Assembly: GCF_003957745.1 (NCBI RefSeq) | Contig: NZ_CP020373.1 | Location: forward strand, 1,550,001 to 1,614,000 | Origin: Shewanella khirikhana | GTDB lineage: Bacteria; Pseudomonadota; Gammaproteobacteria; Enterobacterales; Shewanellaceae | Length of the DNA: 64,000 bases | Reading direction: 5' to 3' | Shown here: positions 27,232 to 35,867 of the stretch, piece after piece | Position numbering within the stretch: the stretch's first letter is position 1 | How the letters are laid out: each line of letters starts with the position of its first letter | Notes under the pieces: generated by a model | What the model was told of the DNA's origin: nothing | The model's database searches: none | The model's input: only the letters and a program-made list of their open reading frames with translations | Position numbers and translations under genes: made by a program

Positions 27232-27819
27232 TCAGAGCATGCGGTTTATCTGATCCAAATCCAGCTTGAAGCTGGGCACATAACAGTCGATAAAATACTT
27301 CACCGCCGGATGGGGATTGGCATCCAGCATGGCTTCGAGGCGGGTGCGGGCGGTATTGAACTCGCGGTTGCCGGCTTTAAGCTCCTCCAGGCACTTAAGA
27401 TAGGCGCACAGGGTGTCGGCGGATTTCACCAGATGCTTTATTTCTTCATCGGCTTCGTCTGCAACAAGCAAGGGGCGATAGTCCTCTTTAAACTCCTCCG
27501 GCACCATCTCGAGCAGTCTTTCTTCGGCGATGGCTTCAATTTTTTTGTATTCAAACTCGATATCTTTATTGAAGTACTTTACCGGGGTTGGCAGATCGCC
27601 AGTCAGCACTTCGGAGGCATCGTGGAAAATGGCCAGAGTTGCAGCTTTGTAGGCATCGACCTCGATACCGAACTGACGTTTGGCAATCACAGCAAGACCG
27701 TGGGCAACCATGGCTACCTGCAATGAATGCTCCTGCACATTCTCGGAGCGAACGTTGAACATAAGCGGCCAGCGTTGAATTAATTTGAGGCGAGCGAGAT
27801 GGGCGAAAAGATGACTCAT
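27232..27819 (-). CDS. yfbR: 5'-deoxynucleotidase YfbR
   Basis: 195 residues of the HD domain family, with NVQEHSLQVAMVAHGL (His), FHDASEVLTGDLPTPVKYF (His-Asp) and a distal Asp in KSADTLCAYLKCL. It dephosphorylates deoxyribonucleoside 5'-monophosphates. It lies upstream of dgt in one operon, and alaA lies just beyond it, echoing the yfbQ(alaA)-yfbR neighbourhood of E. coli. Confidence 0.95.
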   Translation of the reverse strand: MSHLFAHLARLKLIQRWPLMFNVRSENVQEHSLQVAMVAHGLAVIAKRQFGIEVDAYKAATLAIFHDASEVLTGDLPTPVKYFNKDIEFEYKKIEAIAEERLLEMVPEEFKEDYRPLLVADEADEEIKHLVKSADTLCAYLKCLEELKAGNREFNTARTRLEAMLDANPHPAVKYFIDCYVPSFKLDLDQINRML

Positions 27820-27977
27820 GATGCTGCGATTCCCTGAATGCGTGGGGCCTTGCCACTGGATAAGTGAGCTTGGGCCTTATTGGGGCGGATAGTTCAACTT
27901 TACAGCAACTTAGCCAAAAAGGGCAGTCGACTTTTCGATTCCGATGTGAGCGTTGGCTGGCGGGAATGACAGCCATT

Positions 27978-28002
27978 AAAAAGCACCGCAGGTGCGGTGC
28001 TT
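27978..28002 (-). terminator. terminator of alaA
   Basis: On the minus strand AAGCACCGCA and TGCGGTGCTT pair around CC, then TTTTTAAT follows, 59 bases after the alaA stop. Confidence 0.9.
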
Positions 28003-28060
28003 GGGATTTATATGATTGCAGTGGCTGACTGGCAGCGTACCGGCGACAGCTATTGATAAA

Positions 28061-29275
28061 TCACTGTCGATAGTTTTCCAAAAATTCGCCAAAAGCCATC
28101 AGGGCCTTTTCCAAATCTTCCTTGTGGGGCAGGAACACCACCCGCAGGTGATCCGGCTCCGGCCAATTAAAGGCACTGCCCTGAACCAGCAGAATTTTCT
28201 TTTCCTTCAATAAGTCGAGCACCAGGCGCTCATCGTCACGCAGGTTAAAGCGTTTGGCATCGAGCTTGGGGAAAGCATACAGGGCGCCTTTGGGCTTTTT
28301 ACAGCTGACGCCGGGAATGCTGTTCAGATATTCAAAGCAGGTATCACGCTGCACACTTAAGCGGCCGTTTGGCAGGATCAGCTCGTTAATGCTCTGGTAG
28401 CCGCCCAGGGCGGTTTGCACCGCGTGCTGATTGGGTACGTTGGCACAAAGGCGCATGGAGGCCAGCATATCCAGGCCTTCAATGTAGCTTTTAGCGGCTT
28501 TAAGGTTGCCGGAGAGCATCATCCAGCCGACCCTGAAGCCCGCAGCGCGGTAGGCCTTGGACAGGCCATTGAAGGTCACTGTAAGAATGTCGTCCGACAG
28601 ACTTGCCATCGGAATGTGTTTGGCATCGTCGTAGAGGATTTTGTCGTAAATCTCATCGGCAAACAGGATGAGTGAATGTTGGCGACAAAGCTCAACCACA
28701 TCCAGCAACAACTCTTTGGAGTAGACGGCGCCGGTGGGATTATTGGGGTTTATCAGCACGATGGCGCGGGTGCGCGGGCTGATTTTGGCTTTGATGTCGT
28801 TAAGATCCGGAAACCAGTCGGAATCTTCATCACAGCGATAATGTACCGCCTTGCCACCGGCGAGATTGGCGGCCGCAGTCCACAGTGGATAGTCGGGTGA
28901 GGGGATAAGCACTTCATCATCGCTGTTAAGCAGCCCCTGCAGCGCCATCACGATAAGCTCGGACACGCCATTGCCGATGTAGATATCCTCAATATCGACC
29001 CCGAAAATGCCCTGGGACTGATAATGCTGCACTATGGCTTTGCGGGCCGAAAACAGGCCTTTGGATTCACAATAGCCCTGGGCACTGGGTAAGTTCAGAA
29101 TCACATCACGGACAATTTCTTCCGGCGCTTCAAAGCCGAATGGGGCCGGGTTACCAATGTTGAGTTTCAGGATCCTGTGGCCTTCGTCTTCGAGACGACG
29201 GGCCTCTTTATGTACCGGTCCGCGAATGTCATAGCAAACGGTATCTAATTTGTTGGACTTGATGATGGGATGCAT
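28061..29275 (-). CDS. alaA: glutamate-pyruvate aminotransferase AlaA
   Basis: 404 residues, fold type I aminotransferase. LNIGNPAPFGFEAPEEI at the start, NPNNPTGAVYSKELL, and the pyridoxal-phosphate Lys in NGLSKAYRAAGFRVGWM identify the AlaA/YfbQ subgroup. It makes alanine from pyruvate and glutamate. The gene is monocistronic with its own terminator, with a long AT-rich upstream region shared with the divergent antiporter gene. Confidence 0.93.
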   Translation of the reverse strand: MHPIIKSNKLDTVCYDIRGPVHKEARRLEDEGHRILKLNIGNPAPFGFEAPEEIVRDVILNLPSAQGYCESKGLFSARKAIVQHYQSQGIFGVDIEDIYIGNGVSELIVMALQGLLNSDDEVLIPSPDYPLWTAAANLAGGKAVHYRCDEDSDWFPDLNDIKAKISPRTRAIVLINPNNPTGAVYSKELLLDVVELCRQHSLILFADEIYDKILYDDAKHIPMASLSDDILTVTFNGLSKAYRAAGFRVGWMMLSGNLKAAKSYIEGLDMLASMRLCANVPNQHAVQTALGGYQSINELILPNGRLSVQRDTCFEYLNSIPGVSCKKPKGALYAFPKLDAKRFNLRDDERLVLDLLKEKKILLVQGSAFNWPEPDHLRVVFLPHKEDLEKALMAFGEFLENYRQ

Positions 29276-29979
29276 CCGTTACCTCTGGATCCTGTCTGGT
29301 GCTGTGCCTGATATTGTCAATGTGGCCGCCGACATAAGTGTGCCGCGCGGTCAATCACAATACCCAAATTCCCAAAGTGCGAAAAGAGGATAATCTCAAA
29401 ATTTATGAAAATATTTCAGTAAAATATCCTGATTGATTCGGTATTTAAGCTGTTAAAAAAGAGATATATGCTGTTTTGGTGGTGCTTTTAAGCGTGCATT
29501 ACCAAAACCAGGCGTTGTTTAAGGTTTCTTAGCCAGGTTTTCATCGGCTTTTGGTATGAGGTCTTTGTCGTGATGTGCTTTCCCAGTGGACTGTGCGGCG
29601 ACCAAGCGGCTGAATTTAACCGCCGCGGCGAAAGCGGCGCTTTGGACGCATGGATATTCGCATAAGCAAGGTGAAATTCATTTCTTTTGCTTATATCTAA
29701 CTTATTTAAATTAAAGGAATATTTATAGGTTTCATTCGAGTTTTTAAAAAAATGTTCACTTGAATGGAATTTCTGGTTGACTGGTCGGACGATGCACATT
29801 ATTTTTCTGCCCGATGTTTTTACCCAGGCACGAACAAAAGCGGCAGCAGTAACCTGACCGACTGGCGGTATGCCCATAATAAAGCAGCGAATTCGGTGCC
29901 CGGGAGTGAATAAGGTCCTCTGGGCGCCGGCACCCAAAAACTTTTGCCCCTGTTGGGCCCTGATAGAGGACCTGTTTGC
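29276..29979. other. 700-base divergent region with structured leader
   Basis: No convincing gene. Near alaA the DNA is AT-rich (29390-29450), as expected for a promoter. TTTTGGT (29474-29480), TACCAAAA (29500-29507) and TTTTGGTA (29549-29556) can form two mutually exclusive stems. Further right, CCCAGGCAC near 29823 can pair with GTGCCCGGG near 29896, and GGTCCTCT (29914-29921) pairs with AGAGGACC (29965-29972) over the antiporter ribosome site. Open frames here lack family resemblance or ribosome sites. Confidence 0.55.
29914..29972 (+). promoter_or_regulatory. candidate cis-regulatory RNA hairpin masking the nhaC-family ribosome site
   Basis: A perfect 8-base inverted repeat, GGTCCTCT / AGAGGACC, encloses two smaller hairpin-forming segments (GGGCGCCGGCACCC and GCCCCTGTTGGGC). 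The right arm contains the only Shine-Dalgarno (GAGG) for the ATG at 29980, so closing the stem would block translation. I could not match it to a known riboswitch class. Confidence 0.5.
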
Positions 29980-31362
29980 ATGTCTGAACCGACAGCGATA
30001 AGTCTGATCCCACCCATGGTGGTGCTGGCGCTGGCCATTTGGCTGCGTCGTCCAATTCTTGCTCTGATCATCGGCGCCATTGCCGGTTTGCTCTTGCTGG
30101 ATCCTTCTTCTGTGCTCGGCAACTTTGCCGATGCCTCCTTGAAGGTGATGCAGGATGAAACCATTGGCTGGCTTATTCTGGTGTGTGGCAGCTTCGGTGC
30201 CTTGATTGCACTGCTGGTGCGTACCGGCGGCGCGCTGGCCTTCGGCCGAAAAGCCATTTTGCTGGCCAAAGGCCGTAAATCATCGCTGTTTATGACCTTT
30301 GTGTTGGGTCTGGTGATCTTTATCGACGATTACCTCAATGCGCTGACCGTGGGTGAAACCATGAAGCGCGTAACCGACAAATTTAAAGTGTCCCGCGAAA
30401 TGCTGGCCTATGTGGTGGACTCCACCGCTGCGCCCGTGTGTGTGTTGGTGCCGCTGTCAACCTGGGCCGTGTTTTTCGGTGGCCTCTTGGTAGATAACGG
30501 TGTTGCCGCCGAAGGCGAGGCCATCAGCGTGTACATGTCGGCTATCCCTTACATGCTGTACGCCTGGCTTGCGGTCATCATGGTGCTTTTGGTTGTGATT
30601 GGCGTCGTGCCTGCCATCGGCCCGATGAAAAAAGCGGAACTTGCTGCTGCCAAGGGCGAGCCTGCCAAAGAGCAGGTTGACTGGGAAGAAGTGCAAACCT
30701 CTGACGAGTACGCCGTAAAAGCCATTGAAGACGAGTTCGAGCATGCCGACAAGCAAGGTAAGCTGCACAACTTTTTGGTGCCGCTGGGTCTGCTGGTTGC
30801 CTTCACCGTGTATTTCGATATCGACGTCTGGAAAGGCCTGCTGGCGACTTTGGTGGTCACTCTGCCTTACTACGCGGTACAAAAGCTGATGCCACTGTCT
30901 GAGATGATGGATCAGATGATTGACGGCTTTAAGAGCATGTTGCCAGCCATTGGCACTGTAATCGCCGCCTTTATCTTTAAGGATGTGTGCGATCAGCTGC
31001 TGCTGCCTCAGTATGTCATCGATACCCTGAGTCCTTACATGACCGCCAAGATGCTGCCTGCGGTGGTGTTTCTGGCGATGGCAGTGCTGGCCTTTGCTAC
31101 CGGCTCCAGCTGGGGGATTTTTGCGGTAACCATCCCTATCGTGATGCCACTTGCCAATGCTGTGGGCGCCGATACTGCGCTGGTGATTGGTGCGCTGCTG
31201 TCAGCATCTTCCTTCGGCAGCCAGGCGTGTTTCTACTCAGATTCGACCGTACTGGCCGCCCAGGGCTCTGGCTGTAATCTGGTGAGCCACGCAGTGACTC
31301 AGCTGCCCTATGCGCTGATTGCCGCAGCCTTCGCTTTTGTGGGCTTTATCCTGCTCGCTTAA
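29980..31362 (+). CDS. NhaC-family Na+/H+ antiporter
   Basis: 460 residues from the ATG at 29980, the one preceded by GAGG; a start 36 bases upstream would run through the leader hairpin. About eleven hydrophobic segments and motifs such as VLGLVIFIDDYLNALTVG and SSFGSQACFYSDSTVLAAQG place it in the NhaC superfamily. The family includes Na+/H+ exchangers and amino- or organic-acid/Na+ antiporters (for example lysine, methionine or malate-lactate types), so the substrate is open. A charged cytoplasmic loop lies near 225-265. The leader suggests RNA-level control. Confidence 0.85.
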   Translation: MSEPTAISLIPPMVVLALAIWLRRPILALIIGAIAGLLLLDPSSVLGNFADASLKVMQDETIGWLILVCGSFGALIALLVRTGGALAFGRKAILLAKGRKSSLFMTFVLGLVIFIDDYLNALTVGETMKRVTDKFKVSREMLAYVVDSTAAPVCVLVPLSTWAVFFGGLLVDNGVAAEGEAISVYMSAIPYMLYAWLAVIMVLLVVIGVVPAIGPMKKAELAAAKGEPAKEQVDWEEVQTSDEYAVKAIEDEFEHADKQGKLHNFLVPLGLLVAFTVYFDIDVWKGLLATLVVTLPYYAVQKLMPLSEMMDQMIDGFKSMLPAIGTVIAAFIFKDVCDQLLLPQYVIDTLSPYMTAKMLPAVVFLAMAVLAFATGSSWGIFAVTIPIVMPLANAVGADTALVIGALLSASSFGSQACFYSDSTVLAAQGSGCNLVSHAVTQLPYALIAAAFAFVGFILLA

Positions 31363-31387
31363 GGCGTATCGCGCAACTCACATTAAA

Positions 31388-31412
31388 CACCCGGCTTGCC
31401 GGGTGTTTTTTT
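31388..31412 (+). terminator. terminator after nhaC-family gene
   Basis: ACACCCGGC and GCCGGGTGT pair around TT, followed by seven T. Confidence 0.93.
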
Positions 31413-31661
31413 ATGTCTGATATTTGGCGAACATCAATGGCTGGATAGCGGTATGGCCTATACGGCGGTACTGATTGGTCTGGGGCGCAAAGACGGGACG
31501 AGCTTAAGAGGCTTGATAGTCACTTAGGTGCGCGCTTAAAAGGCCACGCAGCCGCTTGTTATAGATACTGATGCTTCACGAATAGGCCAGAGGTCAAAGA
31601 GAGAGCTTAATCGCTGTTGCAGGCTCGCACGGCGCTTTGAATTGCTTTGGTTTCGGGCAAC
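31413..31661. other. intergenic stretch without recognisable features
   Basis: About 250 bases between two terminators. I see no gene, repeat or clear regulatory site; a 24-codon frame from 31454 has no ribosome site. Confidence 0.5.
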
Positions 31662-31689
31662 AAAAAAGCCAGCACTGGGCTGGCTTTTG
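31662..31689 (-). terminator. terminator of earP-efp
   Basis: On the minus strand AAAGCCAGC and GCTGGCTTTTTT pair around CCAGT, with a U-run, 17 bases after the efp stop. Confidence 0.9.
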
Positions 31690-31705
31690 CTTCAAAGAAG
31701 GGTAA

Positions 31706-32272
31706 TTAGTTTACGCGCTTCTTGAATTCACCGGTACGGGTGTCGATTTCAATCTTGTCGCCTTCTTTAACGAATTCGGCAACCATGATTTCCAGATCGC
31801 TACCAACGATTTTGGCAGGTTTCATCACTTTACCAGAGGTGTCGCCACGGGCGGCTGGCTCGGTGTAACCCACTTCGCGAACGATGGTGGTTGGCAGTTC
31901 AACAGAGATGGCTTTGCCTTCGTAGAAGGTTACCTGGCATTCTTCGGTCATGCCGTCAACGATGTACTTGGCAGCGTCGCCCATGTTATCGGCTTCTACG
32001 TCGTACTGGTTGTACTCGGCGTCCATGAATACGTACATAGGATCGGCGAAGTAAGAGTAGGTGCAGTCCAGACGCTCGAGAACGATTACGTCCATCTTGT
32101 CTTCACCCTTGAAGGTGGTCTCGGTAGAAGAGTCGATCAGTACGTGCTTGAGCTTCATTTTCACGATAGCAGCGTTACGGCCTGAACGAGTGGTTTCAGT
32201 CTTCTGAACAACCCATGGGTTGTCGTTAAACATGATCACGTTACCTGGACGGATTTCATGAGCAGTTTTCAT
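31706..32272 (-). CDS. efp: elongation factor P, arginine type
   Basis: 188 residues with the three beta-barrel domains of EF-P. The tip of domain I reads TTRSGRNAA and places Arg at position 32, where E. coli has a Lys modified by EpmAB. Arg32 EF-Ps are activated by EarP, which adds rhamnose to the arginine; earP lies directly upstream (49-base gap). EF-P rescues ribosomes stalled at polyproline stretches. The pairing of Arg32 with EarP follows established work in Shewanella and Pseudomonas. Confidence 0.97.
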   Translation of the reverse strand: MKTAHEIRPGNVIMFNDNPWVVQKTETTRSGRNAAIVKMKLKHVLIDSSTETTFKGEDKMDVIVLERLDCTYSYFADPMYVFMDAEYNQYDVEADNMGDAAKYIVDGMTEECQVTFYEGKAISVELPTTIVREVGYTEPAARGDTSGKVMKPAKIVGSDLEIMVAEFVKEGDKIEIDTRTGEFKKRVN

Positions 32273-32321
32273 TACTAAATTTCCTATATCTTGGGCGTTT
32301 TACTTTAAGGCGGTATCTTAA

Positions 32322-33494
32322 CTATTTTTTGACGAATTGCACTAGCCGCGAAGCCAGATCAGTCGTCTTTAGTGCATCGATTGGCCATTGTTTGGCATGG
32401 GCCAACAGCGGCAAAGCGAAAGATTCGATAGTTTGCCAGTGCTGTTGCACTGCGCTCGCCTGTTGCTGGTTGAACGCAAGGTTCAGATTTTTCCAGCAAT
32501 CTGCAATCTCAGAGTCGAGATTATCGCAGTAAAGGCGCATAAAAGCTTCTAATTTTACCAGGTGATAATCTTCTTCCTGTTGATAAATGTGCCAAATAAA
32601 GGGTTTGGCTGCCCATTGGGCCCGCAGGAAGGAGTCTTCGCCCCGAACGATATTGAAATCACAGCTCCACAGCAGCCGATCGTAACCTTGCTGATCTGTC
32701 ATTGGCAGCACGTGAATACAAAGGCTTCGGTCACGGATTTGCATCCCGGCAGTCAGCTCGGCCACAGGGCAAGGCAGTAGTGTGCTAAGGCTGTTGAAGC
32801 TGCGCCCCTTTGGAATAAGCATATGTACTGGCTTATCGCTTTTAGCGAGCAGTTCACAAAGGGCGGGCAGGGCGTCGGTTTCATAACTAAAAACGCTGAT
32901 AACCCTGTCGTCGGCGTTTATGCCGGTGAGGCCCAATTTTTTAAACAGTGCCAGCTTATTAGCGGAATCAGCCTGCCAGGCATCGCGCTCTGCAAACAGG
33001 TCTTTTTCGCAAATCAGGCCGCCGCTTTTCTCGGTAAACCCCGGCATAAAGAAGTATTTGTTAATGCCGCCTGGCTGAAACGATGGCAGGCCGTGGCAAC
33101 CATCAACCCAATCTTCAGCGCTTAGATACTCAAGATTGAGCCACACAGGCGCTTTGGCTGCGCTGCTGACAGCGGTTTTGACCTCATCGGGCAGCTCGCA
33201 GGCAAAGGCTTCAATCAGCACGTCACCGGCAATAAAGGGAAGGCTAAGCGGCTGCTGCCACTGCTTGATGGTAACGCCATCGAACAGCTGGCTTGGGATG
33301 CTTGGGTCAAGCCCCGGCAGAATATGGGCAAAACTGTTTACATCATCCACCCACAGATTGACGGCAATGCCGTATTCACGGGCAAGCTGCTTGGATAAAC
33401 GCCAGGTGACACCTATATCGCCATAGTTGTCGATGACGGCGCAAAAGATGTCCCAGTGGCTTGGACGGGTTGCTTGAGTGTCGTTATTCATCAA
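32322..33494 (-). CDS. earP: EF-P arginine rhamnosyltransferase EarP
   Basis: 390 residues (DUF2331). The N-terminal CAVIDNYGDIGVTWRLSKQL carries the two Asp (22 and 26) used for catalysis, and the C-terminal IVRGEDSFLRAQWA carries the family Glu-Asp motif that binds the nucleotide sugar. It is a GT-B inverting enzyme moving rhamnose from dTDP-rhamnose to Arg32 of EF-P. It is the first gene of an earP-efp operon. Met1 or Met2 may be the true start. Confidence 0.96.
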   Translation of the reverse strand: MMNNDTQATRPSHWDIFCAVIDNYGDIGVTWRLSKQLAREYGIAVNLWVDDVNSFAHILPGLDPSIPSQLFDGVTIKQWQQPLSLPFIAGDVLIEAFACELPDEVKTAVSSAAKAPVWLNLEYLSAEDWVDGCHGLPSFQPGGINKYFFMPGFTEKSGGLICEKDLFAERDAWQADSANKLALFKKLGLTGINADDRVISVFSYETDALPALCELLAKSDKPVHMLIPKGRSFNSLSTLLPCPVAELTAGMQIRDRSLCIHVLPMTDQQGYDRLLWSCDFNIVRGEDSFLRAQWAAKPFIWHIYQQEEDYHLVKLEAFMRLYCDNLDSEIADCWKNLNLAFNQQQASAVQQHWQTIESFALPLLAHAKQWPIDALKTTDLASRLVQFVKK

Positions 33495-33532
33495 GGCGCT
33501 GCGTACGGGCTTAAGGGGTGAAAATCACCGAT

Positions 33533-33557
33533 AAAAAAGCGGCGCCAAAGCGCCGCT
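33533..33557 (-). terminator. terminator of the fldA unit
   Basis: On the minus strand AGCGGCG and CGCCGCT pair around the central bases and run into TTTTTT, 21 bases past the fldA stop. Confidence 0.88.
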
Positions 33558-33577
33558 GATATTGTGGGAGTCTGGAA

Positions 33578-34105
33578 TTAGTCTTCCAGCTCGGCCAGGC
33601 ACATCTCTTCGTATACCTGCTTAACCCATTTTTCGACGCGCTCTTCGGTAAGCTCTGGCTGACGGTCTTCGTCGATGCCCAGACCCACAAAGTGGTCGTC
33701 ATCTACCAGCGCCTTGGAGGCTTCGAAGTTGTAACCGGCAGTTGGCCAGTGACCAACGATGATGCCACCACGGGCTTCAACGATGTCGCGTACCATGCCC
33801 ATGGCATCGAGGAAGTACTCGGCGTAATCTTCCTGATCGCCGCAGCCGAAAATGGCTACCAGTTTGTCGGTGAAATCGATTTGCTCGAGTTCAGGGAAGA
33901 AGTCATCCCAGTCACACTGAGCTTCACCGTAGTACCAGGTTGGGATCCCGAACAGCAGCAGATCGAAATCAGCGATCTGCTCCTTGGTGCTCTTGGCGAT
34001 GTCTTTGACATCTACCATGTGCTTGCCCAATTTTTTCTGGATCATCTTGGCGACAGCTTCGGTGTTGCCTGTGTCACTGCCGAAAAAAAGACCTACAGTA
34101 GCCAT
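33578..34105 (-). CDS. fldA: flavodoxin FldA
   Basis: 175 residues from the ATG at 34105 (MATVGLFFGSDTGNTEAVA), supported by AAAGGAAAG before it; an upstream in-frame start would add 21 residues outside the family. The FMN phosphate loop is GSDTGNTE, with stacking aromatics in IPTWYYGEAQCDW and GCGDQEDYAEYF. It is a one-electron carrier for methionine synthase, ribonucleotide reductase activation and Fe-S or isoprenoid enzymes. It follows ybfE; fur, its usual neighbour in E. coli, is not here. Confidence 0.97.
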   Translation of the reverse strand: MATVGLFFGSDTGNTEAVAKMIQKKLGKHMVDVKDIAKSTKEQIADFDLLLFGIPTWYYGEAQCDWDDFFPELEQIDFTDKLVAIFGCGDQEDYAEYFLDAMGMVRDIVEARGGIIVGHWPTAGYNFEASKALVDDDHFVGLGIDEDRQPELTEERVEKWVKQVYEEMCLAELED

Positions 34106-34157
34106 TGTCTTTCCTTTAAATATCAGTTGCGATTGCGCGTCATCTGCGACTTTTGAC

Positions 34158-34430
34158 TCAATCGTCAAAAACCTGCTTAAGAATGCATTCGATTAATTGG
34201 CTGCGGCTGATGTTACTGGCCAGCGCCTTTTCGTTCAAGGCGTCATACAAATCTTGTGACACCTTTAACTCTATTCGTTTCAGGCCCTTTGCCTTGTCCC
34301 GTTGGATCTGGTTCCGTTTGTTAATCCTCAGCTGCGCCTCACGGGGCAGAGGATTGCTTCTTGGACGTCCACGGCGCTTCTCATCGGCAAAGAGATCGAT
34401 TGTTGTTCTGTCTGCTGCTTCTTTTGCCAT
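34158..34430 (-). CDS. ybfE: YbfE-type (LexA-regulated family) ribbon-helix-helix protein
   Basis: 90 residues. A basic N-terminal half (KRRGRPRSNPLPREAQLRINKRNQIQRDKAKG) precedes a ribbon-helix-helix-like segment, LKRIELKVSQDLYDALNEKAL. It resembles E. coli YbfE, a damage-inducible protein of unknown role next to fldA. It starts seven bases after the DUF2788 gene. I see no LexA box (CTGT-N8-ACAG) in the upstream 300 bases, so the name of the family should not be read as evidence for SOS control here. Confidence 0.85.
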   Translation of the reverse strand: MAKEAADRTTIDLFADEKRRGRPRSNPLPREAQLRINKRNQIQRDKAKGLKRIELKVSQDLYDALNEKALASNISRSQLIECILKQVFDD

Positions 34431-34437
34431 TGTCGAG

Positions 34438-34659
34438 TTAACCTATACCGGCACCTTCCCATGTCATCTGGATGATACCTTTGGCGATAAAACCGGCGCA
34501 GCCCAAAAACAGCACCAACCAAACAATATAACGGCCGAATTTAGGCACGTTTCCCTGTTTGAGCACATCATGGATAGCCATACCGATGAAAAAGAATATG
34601 GCAGCAAAAAACAGATTCAGACCCAAGGTTTCAATCTGCTGCATATGCTGAGCTAACAT
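34438..34659 (-). CDS. DUF2788 small membrane protein
   Basis: 73 residues with two hydrophobic helices (about 11-32 and 43-66) joined by HDVLKQGNVPKFGRYIVW. It fits the DUF2788 family, which has no known function. It is the first gene of the DUF2788-ybfE-fldA run on the minus strand. Confidence 0.85.
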   Translation of the reverse strand: MLAQHMQQIETLGLNLFFAAIFFFIGMAIHDVLKQGNVPKFGRYIVWLVLFLGCAGFIAKGIIQMTWEGAGIG

Positions 34660-34756
34660 CGAGGCTTACTCCGTTCGTGTCCTGGTGTGGGCGAAAAACC
34701 CGGTCTTGAAAAGGAGGCGCGAATATATCACATCATATTAGCGCCTGCTATAGCCT

Positions 34757-35578
34757 TTACCCAAGCGCCTCAGGGCTTTGGCTGTCCAGAAAGTTTTTCA
34801 CCAGGCGGTTAAAGATGGCGGGCTTTTGCGCATGCAGCCAATGCCCGGCGCCGCCAATGGATTTAAGCTGCACCTTAGGAAATTGCGACAGTATCGCATC
34901 CCTGTGGTCGGCGCTGACGTAATCTGAGTCTTCGCCGCGGATAAACAGGGTTGCGCCATCAAAGTGTTTATCTTCAAAAGGCCAGCCAATAATCGCATCG
35001 TAAGCGCTGATAAGGCCGCTCAGATTCATCCGCCAATAAAACCCCTCATCGGCGCGGCGCAGGCTTTTTAACAGAAACTGCGCCGTGCCTTCATCCACCC
35101 CTTTGCCAAGCACATGGGAAAGGGCAGCTTTGCGATCGACACTGCCATCCAACGGCAGCGAGGTGAGGGCATCGAACACCTTTTGATGACGGGGCTGATA
35201 GGCCACCGGTGCAATATCGGCGGCCACGACAGACCGGACCCGCTCTGGGTGGCCAAGGGCGGTGGCGAGCACAATTTTACCGCCCATGGAGTGACCCACC
35301 AGATGGGCTTTCTCAATCCCAAGTTCATCCATCAGTGTAATCACCGCCTGGCTCAGGGAAGGGTAATCCATGTGATCCCAATGGGGGCTTTGGCCGTGAT
35401 TGGGCACATCGATTCGGGTGACCCGGTAGTGCTCTTCCAGCGCCTGACCAAGGCCCTTAAGGTTGTCCAGATCGCCAAACAGCCCATGGATGAGGATGAC
35501 ATCTTCCCCTTGCCCCTGGGTGCTGTAATTAATTGTCTGCGGCTGTGATGCCTGTAACTGGTGCTCTGTGGCTTGCAT
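34757..35578 (-). CDS. ybfF: YbfF-type alpha/beta hydrolase (esterase)
   Basis: 273 residues with the alpha/beta-hydrolase fold: oxyanion HGLFGD after the second strand, nucleophile Ser in GHSMGGKI, acid Asp in FIRGEDSDY and His in GGAGHWLHAQKP. E. coli YbfF is an acyl-CoA thioesterase/esterase on short and long acyl chains. It is divergent from seqA, the same neighbourhood as in E. coli, and separated from the DUF2788 gene by 97 bases. Confidence 0.92.
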   Translation of the reverse strand: MQATEHQLQASQPQTINYSTQGQGEDVILIHGLFGDLDNLKGLGQALEEHYRVTRIDVPNHGQSPHWDHMDYPSLSQAVITLMDELGIEKAHLVGHSMGGKIVLATALGHPERVRSVVAADIAPVAYQPRHQKVFDALTSLPLDGSVDRKAALSHVLGKGVDEGTAQFLLKSLRRADEGFYWRMNLSGLISAYDAIIGWPFEDKHFDGATLFIRGEDSDYVSADHRDAILSQFPKVQLKSIGGAGHWLHAQKPAIFNRLVKNFLDSQSPEALG

Positions 35579-35867
35579 ATCCTGCGCCTGTTACCTGTTG
35601 CGGCTGAATTAAAGGAGGGCAATTTTGCCTTTTGGGGCGGATAGGTTCAAGGCGCGCTGGAATTTTCGCCCTGTTTGCGGCCTGATGCTGGCCTGCGCGG
35701 CTATTTTTTACCCGTTTAAACCCGGGCGCCGCCAAGTTAGCCGAACTTGGACACGCTTTTCAATTTGGAGCGCTTTATCAATCTGTTGGAGTGGCTTACA
35801 CTGGGCTTTCTTCGGCGAGTCGGCTTCAAAGAAAGCCGCCAGAGAATACAAAAGGAAAGCATTGGTG

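Noticed and set aside
29488..29937. 149-codon minus-strand frame in the alaA/antiporter spacer
   Set aside because: No ribosome site, no recognisable domain, and it coincides with RNA-like inverted repeats.
29460..29979. Lysine riboswitch before the NhaC-family gene
   Set aside because: Known for some NhaC-type lysine transporters, so I looked for its conserved core blocks; they are not present in recognisable form.
34431..34756. LexA box for the YbfE-family gene
   Set aside because: No CTGT-N8-ACAG sequence found in the upstream DNA.
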